35,712 nucleotides of DNA from Acidimicrobiales bacterium (GTDB lineage: Bacteria > Actinomycetota > Acidimicrobiia > Acidimicrobiales > CADCSY01). Position 1 is the stretch's first letter. Each line of letters begins with the position of its first letter. Where the stretch lies: the NCBI GenBank assembly GCA_030446545.1, contig JAUJNB010000007.1, positions 80,569 to 116,280 on the forward strand, written 5' to 3'. The notes under the pieces were generated by a model. It was not told where the DNA came from. It was given only the letters and a program-made list of their open reading frames with translations, and did no database searches. Made by a program: the position numbers and the translations under genes. Of the stretch, positions 30,184-35,712 are shown one piece after another.

Positions 30184-33100
30184 GACCGCCGCCGCTTCGC
30201 GACCAGCCAGAGACAGAGTGCGATGCCCGACCCGCTCGTCACCAGAGCGGCGTCGTAGGCACCTTGGGGCTGGTAGCGCATCTCGACGGTGTAGGTGCCG
30301 GGCCCCGGGAGGGGCCATGCCGCCTGCGCGTCCATCGGCTGGGGCGGCCCTAGATCCTCACCGTCGATCGCAGCCCTCCAACCGGGATCGTAGGCAAACC
30401 CGCTGACCACGGCACCACCCCCAGGCGCATCCACCTGCAGCGTGTAGGCGGCCCGGCCCGAGGCCGACACCGCCACACGTGGTCGATCCGACGATCTGGT
30501 GGGCCCCCGCTCCTCTCCGGTGGTGAGGGCGACGGTGTCGATGCTCACGCCGGGCCGGGACTCGAGCTCATGCCATCCGGGACCGATGCCGACGTCATCG
30601 CACCCCGAGAAGGGAACGCCGACTCCGCCCCGTAGGTCCTCGAGCGGGCCCGTACGGCGGACCGGCACTTCGTCGCCATCCAACGTCACGATCCCTCGGG
30701 TGCAAGGGCCGGGTCCTTCGTCGCCAGTAGCTGCACCCACAGGCGCACCGGCGAGCAGGTCGACCACCTGGTCGGGGTCTCCTCATCTACGACCAGGGTC
30801 CCGCTGAGGAGGTACGACCGGGTGCCCGCAGTCCGGAACCGCCGGCGAAGTGCCCGCTCGGTATCTACGAGACCCTCTCCCTGGGCACGCTCGAAGAGGT
30901 AGCGCAGCGGTGCACGCTCGAGCTCCCGGGCCAGTGCCGGGCTGCGGTCAGCCGCCCGGAACAGGTCATCGGGTACCTGGACGAACTCGCTGAGGTCGAG
31001 GTCTCCCAAGGCGATCTCGGAGAACCCGACGGCGTTCTCCCCGGCCCCGCCCACGGCGTCGATGCGTATCTCCGAGACGTCGTCCGCCGAGGCGGGATAC
31101 GAAGTCGGCTGTGCCCGCCAACCAGTTCGAGGGGCATGCTGGTGCCGTCGGAGAAACGAACCGATGCCGCGGTCACCTCTCGCCCGGCGTCGCCGGCTCG
31201 GGCCACCGACACCCCGATCTCGGAGATGGTCTGCGGGTCGGCGAAGCTCATCTGCAGCGATCGCCCACCGGGTCCTCGAAGGCTCCGGTGAGCCAGCTGG
31301 TCGCCGCATCGCCGTCGACGGCGGCGGCCGGCCGGGACCACGCTTCGAAGCCTCCGCTCCCCGCCTCGGCCCCGGCGGAGTTGATCCTCGTCGCATCCCC
31401 GAACACTGCGACGCTCTGGGAACCGGGCCGCTGGAACAGATCACCAGGATCCCGCCCGACATCGTCACCAGGGGCAAGGGTGTAGGAGTCCATCTCTCCG
31501 AAGCGGGTGAGCAAGGTGACCTGGCGGCGGTTGGTGTCGGTGATCACCACCTCCGAACCTGCCGCCAACGCACGCTCCAAGGCTTCGCCGTCGGACTCGG
31601 CGGTGTAACGCATCGGTCCCCGCCCATCGAGGAGGCCCTGGGCTGCAAGGCGGAACCAGGCGGTGCCATCGCCGGCCACCAGCAGGGGCGGCATGGGGGA
31701 AAGGCCCCGCACCGGTTCCGGGGCATCCTTCACCCTGAAGATCTCCACGGGATGGAGGCCGGCCTCGGATCGGCCGCAGGCGAGCGGTCTCCCGGGGCCA
31801 CCGTGTTCTGGCCGCGATTGCCGAACTCGGCGATCAGCTCGAGATCAGGATCGCTGCGCAGCGCCTGCAGCGCAGCGGGCCGGGGGCGACCGATCCTCTG
31901 CCAGTCGAGGTCGTTGCGGACGACGACGTAGCCGAGGCCGAGTCGTCGCGCCACCGGAGCGAGCGTTCCCGGCCTGTATCGCTCACTCGTCGCCTGCTCG
32001 TCGATCGCCCGCTCCAAGTCGTAGGCGCGGGGTGGTGACCGGGAACGAGGTGTACACCATGTGCGGTCGGCGAAGCAGACCGTCGAAGATGTCGTCGCCC
32101 GGGCTTCCCCAGCGGTACCGGGTGTTGGACGTGCCTGGGAGGATCAGGGCCCTGGCGTCGTCGGGCCGTCGATCCAGCCACGCCAGAGCTTCCGACCAGT
32201 AGCTGGGCACCTGGCGCATCCTGTCTTCGGGGGAGTACATCCGTCCCGTCCAGAAGGGCACGGAGACGACGCCGATCAGCACCAGAGCAGCGACAACCGG
32301 GATCGCGCGCCCTGTCGCTGTCCCCCTGCCCTTGCGAGCTGCCGCGACGCCGGCGGCGAGCAGACATCCCACGCCGATCGCCAGTCCGGCTCCCGCCTTG
32401 TAGCTGGTCCGCAGCGCGGTCAGGACCGGGAAGCGGTCATAGACCCCGAGGAGCAGTTGACCCAAGGGCATGGGTTGCTCGGGTGGGAACGGCCCGACCA
32501 TGAGGGCCAGGCTGACAAGGGCGAAGGCCCCCATCAGCACGCGCGGCTTCCACCGGGACCAGCCCAGGACCACCAGCCCAACCGCCGCCGGGACGAACGT
32601 GGCCAGGATCAGCAACGGGTCGAAGTACCCCGCATGGTGCTGGCGCAGCAGACCGGACCCGTCGGGGAAGTACGAGGCCCAGAAACCCAGGCCCCGCCAG
32701 GACTCCGCCCACGAGGTGGTCTTGTGGATGGCCTCCACCGATTCAGTGCCGAACAGGCGAGTGGAGAGCGACGACGAGGCGTTGACCAGCTGCACGAGCA
32801 CCGCAGCCGAGACGACGAGCGCCAACACCCCGGCACGACCCCCCCAGGCCAGGACCGAGCGCCACGACGCCGTCCGCTCGACCAGGACCAGGTACAACCC
32901 GGCGGGAACGAGCAACAGCAGGGAGTAGGCCAGACCGGGAGGATCGAGCGTGCCGCTGACGGCGACCAGCAAGGCGAACACGGCGGGCCAGAGCCACCGG
33001 TCCCCCCGGTGGTCCCTCGCAGGAAGGCCACCAGGAGCCACGGAGCCACGGCGTAGTGCAGGAACAGCCCCGACGGGACGAGGAAGACCGCCGAGTAAGG

Positions 33101-33625
33101 GTTGAAGGCGTAGAAGAGACCTGCGACGGCATGCTCCAGCCCGACGGTAGGTCGGAACGCACGAAGCAGGACCGCCGCACCCAGCCCGGCGGCGGTCAGG
33201 AGGGCCACGTGCCAGAGCCGTTCGGTGACGGCCGGTGACGCCCCCACACCTCGCAGGAAGGCCAGCACCGATCCGGGGATGAGGGTCAGCTCGCCCCGGA
33301 CACCGCCGAGTCCCCGGCTGGGGTCCCACAACCAGGGGAAGCGGGAGATGACCCTCCCCGGTGCCCAGAACTGCTCGAATCGGTTGTCCGTGACGTACCA
33401 GCCAGGTGAGGAGCTGAAGGCCGCAACCGTCGCCAGCAGGGTGATGGCCACGGCCAGCAGCCACCAGCACCACCTGCCCTGAACGCCCAGGCGGGGCTGA
33501 GCACGATCGCTCGGGCGACTCGGTGGCGGCCACCTCCTGGTGTGAACGTGGCCGCCGCCACCGGCTCCCCGACTGACGCCCGCGCCCCAGCCACAGGTGG
33601 CTAGTGTCACGCCGCCGACGGCCAT
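30180..33625 (-). CDS. AftD-like alpha-(1->3)-arabinofuranosyltransferase (DUF3367), about six frameshifts
   Basis: A very large membrane glycosyltransferase of about 1,148 residues. The N-terminal GT-C part has a helix ending in GWYVTDNRFEQFWAPGR, the acidic loop after the first helix, then SRFPWLWDPSRGLGGVRGE, FYAFNPYSAVFLV, AWLDRRPDDARALILPGTS and HMVYTSFPVTTP. The middle contains a discoidin-like (F5/8C) module: PAAAVDGDAATSWLTGAF, then SLQMSFADPQTISEIGVS. A final C-terminal helix (SGSGIALCLWLVAKRRRS) follows a beta-rich domain. Mycobacterial AftD adds arabinofuranose to arabinogalactan and lipoarabinomannan from a polyprenyl donor. Here the sugar is not certain. Frame changes lie near 33005, 32030, 31757, 31262, 31115 and 30782, the first at a six-G run. 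The start is uncertain, with ATG 33625 the furthest upstream. Confidence 0.82.
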
Positions 33626-33648
33626 GCCGCCGCTCTTTCTCTATCACC

Positions 33649-34932
33649 ATGACTGTCATATCCCACGTCACACGGTTGGACCGGCGCAACATTAGGTCCG
33701 ATGCCTCCAGGCAGCTCCTGCGGGGCTCGACCTGGATGGTTGCCAGCGTGGCCTGGGGGCTGTGACCAGTGCGGTCTTCTGGCTGGTGGCCGCCCACCTC
33801 CACACCAGCGCCGATGTCGGTCGAGCCTCGGGCTTGTTCACGTCCGTGCTGTTCGTGTGTTTCGTGACCGGCATGGGCCTGCCCGTCACCCTCAGCCGGT
33901 TCTCGGGCGAGGGTGGCCGGGAGTCGGCTTCCCTGCTGTCGTGGTCCCTCGTGGTGGTCGGGGTGGTCTCGTCGCTGGCGGCGATGCTCTACCTGGCCCT
34001 GGTCGACTCACCCGCCACCGCCGTGCTCGCCGAGAGAGGCTGGCTCCTTGCGCTGGTGTTCGCCCTGATCACCATGGGCAGCGCCCTGACCCTGTTGGTC
34101 GACGTTCGCCTGATGGCGGCCCGGCGTTGGCGGTGGGCACTGGCCCGGGTGGCCTCGGTGGGGCTGTGCCAGCTGATGCTCCTGGCCGTCAGCCATCGCC
34201 TGGGGCGCCCGACCTCGCCCTCTTCCTGGCCGCCGTGGGCCCCATCGCCCTCTCCGGCTTCGTCGGCGTAGCCCTCCTGCCTGCTCTGGAGGGCCACCGC
34301 TACAGCCTGCGCTCACGCCCCACCGGCTCTCGATCGATCCTGCGCTACACCTCGGTGAACTACGTCGCCACCCTGGCTCTGGAGGCTCCACGCTTTGCCC
34401 TGCCGGTCATCGTGCTGGTCTACGTGGCCCCGTCGGACAACGCCAACTTCTACGTCGCCTGGGCCATCGTCGCCGTGGTCCTGCTGGTGCCGGCAACGCT
34501 CGGCCAGGTGCTGCTGGTCGAAGCCGGTAGGCACGGGGCCACCGACGCTGGCAGCTCGGCAGGGTCGCCGGGGCGGCGGTCGCTCTCATGGTGATCGCCT
34601 TGCTGGCGGCCACCGTCCTCCAGGGCCTGGTCCCTGCGGTCTACGGCGACGAGTACGGCCCCGCCGGACGCCTGTTGCCCCTCCTCATGGCCGCAGGGAT
34701 CCCCTGGGCCCTGACCTCGGTGACGCTCGCCGACGCCCGTGCCCGGCGGGACAGCGTCGCCACGCTGGCCATCACCCTCGCCCTCACCGTCGCCGTGCTG
34801 CTGCCTGCGGCGTTCCTGGTGCCCCGACACGGCATCGACGGCGCCGTAGGCCCCTGGCTGGGCGGCAACGTGGCGGCGGGGACCATCGCCCTGGTCGTGC
34901 TCCACCGCCGACTGAAGGGGGTCCCCAGGTGA
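33649..34932 (+). CDS. Polysaccharide flippase (MATE/Wzx-like), about three frameshifts
   Basis: A polytopic protein of about 427 residues of the oligosaccharide flippase type, expected to move lipid-linked sugar units across the membrane. The ATG at 33649 begins TVISHVTRLDRRN and leads to SRQLLRGSTWMVASVAWGL. After a break near 33763 come TSAVFWLVAAHLHTSADVG and FVTGMGLPVTLSRF. After one near 34203 come LFLAAVGPIALSGFVGVAL and ILRYTSVNYVATLALEAPRF. After one near 34562 come LQGLVPAVYGDEYGPAG and LLPLLMAAGIPWAL, typical of the C-terminal half of these proteins. About twelve hydrophobic segments are seen in all. It is divergent from the AftD-like gene across 23 bases, and its stop overlaps the next GTG. 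Confidence 0.8.
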
Positions 34933-35712
34933 GACGGCTTCGTATCGGCCTGGTGGCGTGCGCGGTCCTGTTCGGCGCGCTGATCGTGGCCATCTTCGTT
35001 CGCATCGTCACGGTATGGACCGAGGACACGGGCACCAGCACCTCAACGTCTGAACCCGAAGCCGATGCGGTGCAGGGCACGACCGCCGCAGACGGCGGAG
35101 CCGTGGGTGAGGTGATCGAGGTGGTGGGCACGCTCGACTCCTTCGAGCGGCCGAACGACGCCCAATCCCTCGGAAGCATCCCGAACGGACCGACGTGGTT
35201 CTCCGACGCCGGAACCTGGGGGTCACCAACGGCCAGGCCTACGTGTCCGGACCCGTCGACGGACGCAACCACGCAGTGGTGGACCTGGGAGACCAGGACG
35301 GCCTCCCGTGTCCAGCTCAATCGAGTGGTCAACGGTGCGGGGTTGGTGTTCCGCTACCAGAGCCCGTTCGACTACTGGGCCGTGGTAGCCGTTCCCACCT
35401 ACGCCACCTGGGCGATCGTGCAGGTGGTCGACGGAGAAGAGATGGTGGTGGCCAACACCGGTCTGTCACCGATTGCCGACGGCACGGTGGTTGCCGTCCG
35501 TATGGAGGACGACGTCGCCGACATCGCCCTCGACGGTCGGGTGGTAGCCACGGTCGACACCGGTCCGAGCGATGCCACCAGGGTGGGCATCACGGCCCAG
35601 GCGATCCCTGGCATCGACGCCGCAGCCGCACGCTTCGACAACTTCGCCGTCGCCCTTTCCGACGGGCGATCGCTGCCTAACGCCACCACTGAGCCGGTCC
35701 CCAGCACTACTG
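34929..35712 (+). CDS. Membrane-anchored protein with a LamG/jelly-roll-like domain, cut by the window edge
   Basis: The start is a GTG overlapping the flippase stop (GTGA). One hydrophobic helix (GLVACAVLFGALIVAIFVRI) is followed by a Thr/Ser/Glu-rich linker and a beta-rich domain: TLDSFERPNDAQSLG, then GLVFRYQSPFDYWAVV, VANTGLSPIADGTVVAV, and AARFDNFAVAL. The DSF ... FRY ... YW ... FDNF layout is that of concanavalin-like lectin domains of the LamG or DUF1080 type. Between about 35220 and 35310 the neighbouring frame is correct (VTNGQAYVSGPVDGRNHAVV), a compensating pair of breaks. The protein is open at the window end. The predicted topology is a short cytoplasmic N-terminus with the lectin-like part outside. 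A role in binding surface glycan is inferred from context. Confidence 0.75.
   Translation, partial: MRRLRIGLVACAVLFGALIVAIFVRIVTVWTEDTGTSTSTSEPEADAVQGTTAADGGAVGEVIEVVGTLDSFERPNDAQSLGSIPNGPTWFSDAGTWGSPTARPTCPDPSTDATTQWWTWETRTASRVQLNRVVNGAGLVFRYQSPFDYWAVVAVPTYATWAIVQVVDGEEMVVANTGLSPIADGTVVAVRMEDDVADIALDGRVVATVDTGPSDATRVGITAQAIPGIDAAAARFDNFAVALSDGRSLPNATTEPVPSTT

Noticed and set aside
16054..35712. A mobile island integrated at the tmRNA 3' end
   Set aside because: The change in frame quality begins just past tmRNA, a favoured integration site. However, there is no integrase, no repeat of the tmRNA end and no mobile gene in the window.
1..35712. CRISPR array, insertion sequence, tRNA or rRNA gene
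   Set aside because: No regularly spaced repeats, transposase motifs, cloverleaf sequences other than the tmRNA ends, or rRNA segments were recognised on either strand.

Overview
The window comes from a high-GC actinobacterium, most plausibly an Acidimicrobiia-like lineage. The evidence is pervasive GTG starts, GTGA stop/start overlaps, a UsfX-type anti-sigma gene coupled to a SigF/SigB-type sigma factor, and a gene order (mec, cysO, cysM, murI, cyclic-nucleotide PDE-like MBL protein, rph, rdgB) that matches Mycobacterium tuberculosis Rv1334-Rv1341 as I remember it. The lineage is inferred; no rRNA gene is present. No CRISPR array, insertion sequence or tRNA gene was recognised. The only RNA gene is tmRNA.

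Region 1 (1-3.2 kb) is a general-stress regulatory locus. On the minus strand lie a UsfX/RsbW-like anti-sigma factor, a SigF-type sigma factor, a YibE/F membrane protein and the start of another gene running off the edge. A second RsbW-type protein, with an intact ATP-binding site, is divergent on the plus strand. Region 2 (3.2-8.9 kb) is a tightly overlapping five-gene operon for nucleotide-activated heptose: gmhB, a GT9 heptosyltransferase-like gene, a GT4 glycosyltransferase, one 698-residue gene fusing GmhA to both halves of HldE, and a classical SDR. Region 3 (8.9-15.2 kb, minus strand) is the conserved run mec-cysO-cysM-mscS-murI-MBL-rph-rdgB plus a small conserved unknown protein. Its CysO carries two residues (Trp-Gly) beyond the diglycine, which implies that it must be trimmed before use. 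Region 4 (15.2-16.1 kb) is smpB followed by ssrA (tmRNA) with a terminator.

Region 5 (16.4-19.5 kb) holds a beta-phosphoglucomutase-like gene and a GH65 disaccharide phosphorylase, which together would break an alpha-linked disaccharide down to glucose 6-phosphate and glucose. Region 6 (19.8-22.9 kb) has a secreted right-handed beta-helix protein divergent from a two-ATPase peptide-type ABC protein. Region 7 (22.9-35.7 kb) is a surface-polysaccharide locus: plus-strand GT4, GT2 and three methyltransferases converge on a minus-strand set (AftD-like arabinofuranosyltransferase, polytopic membrane protein, methyltransferase, GT4). A flippase and a membrane-anchored LamG-like protein follow on the plus strand.

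Reading frames are clean from 1 to 16 kb. From 16.4 kb onward almost every gene, apart from the beta-helix and ABC genes, needs one to six single-base frame corrections, often in compensating pairs and at C or G runs. I read this as sequence error rather than gene decay, and I give full-length gene spans with the approximate break positions. The most interesting intact biology is the GmhA-HldE fusion and the CysO precursor with its JAMM protease.
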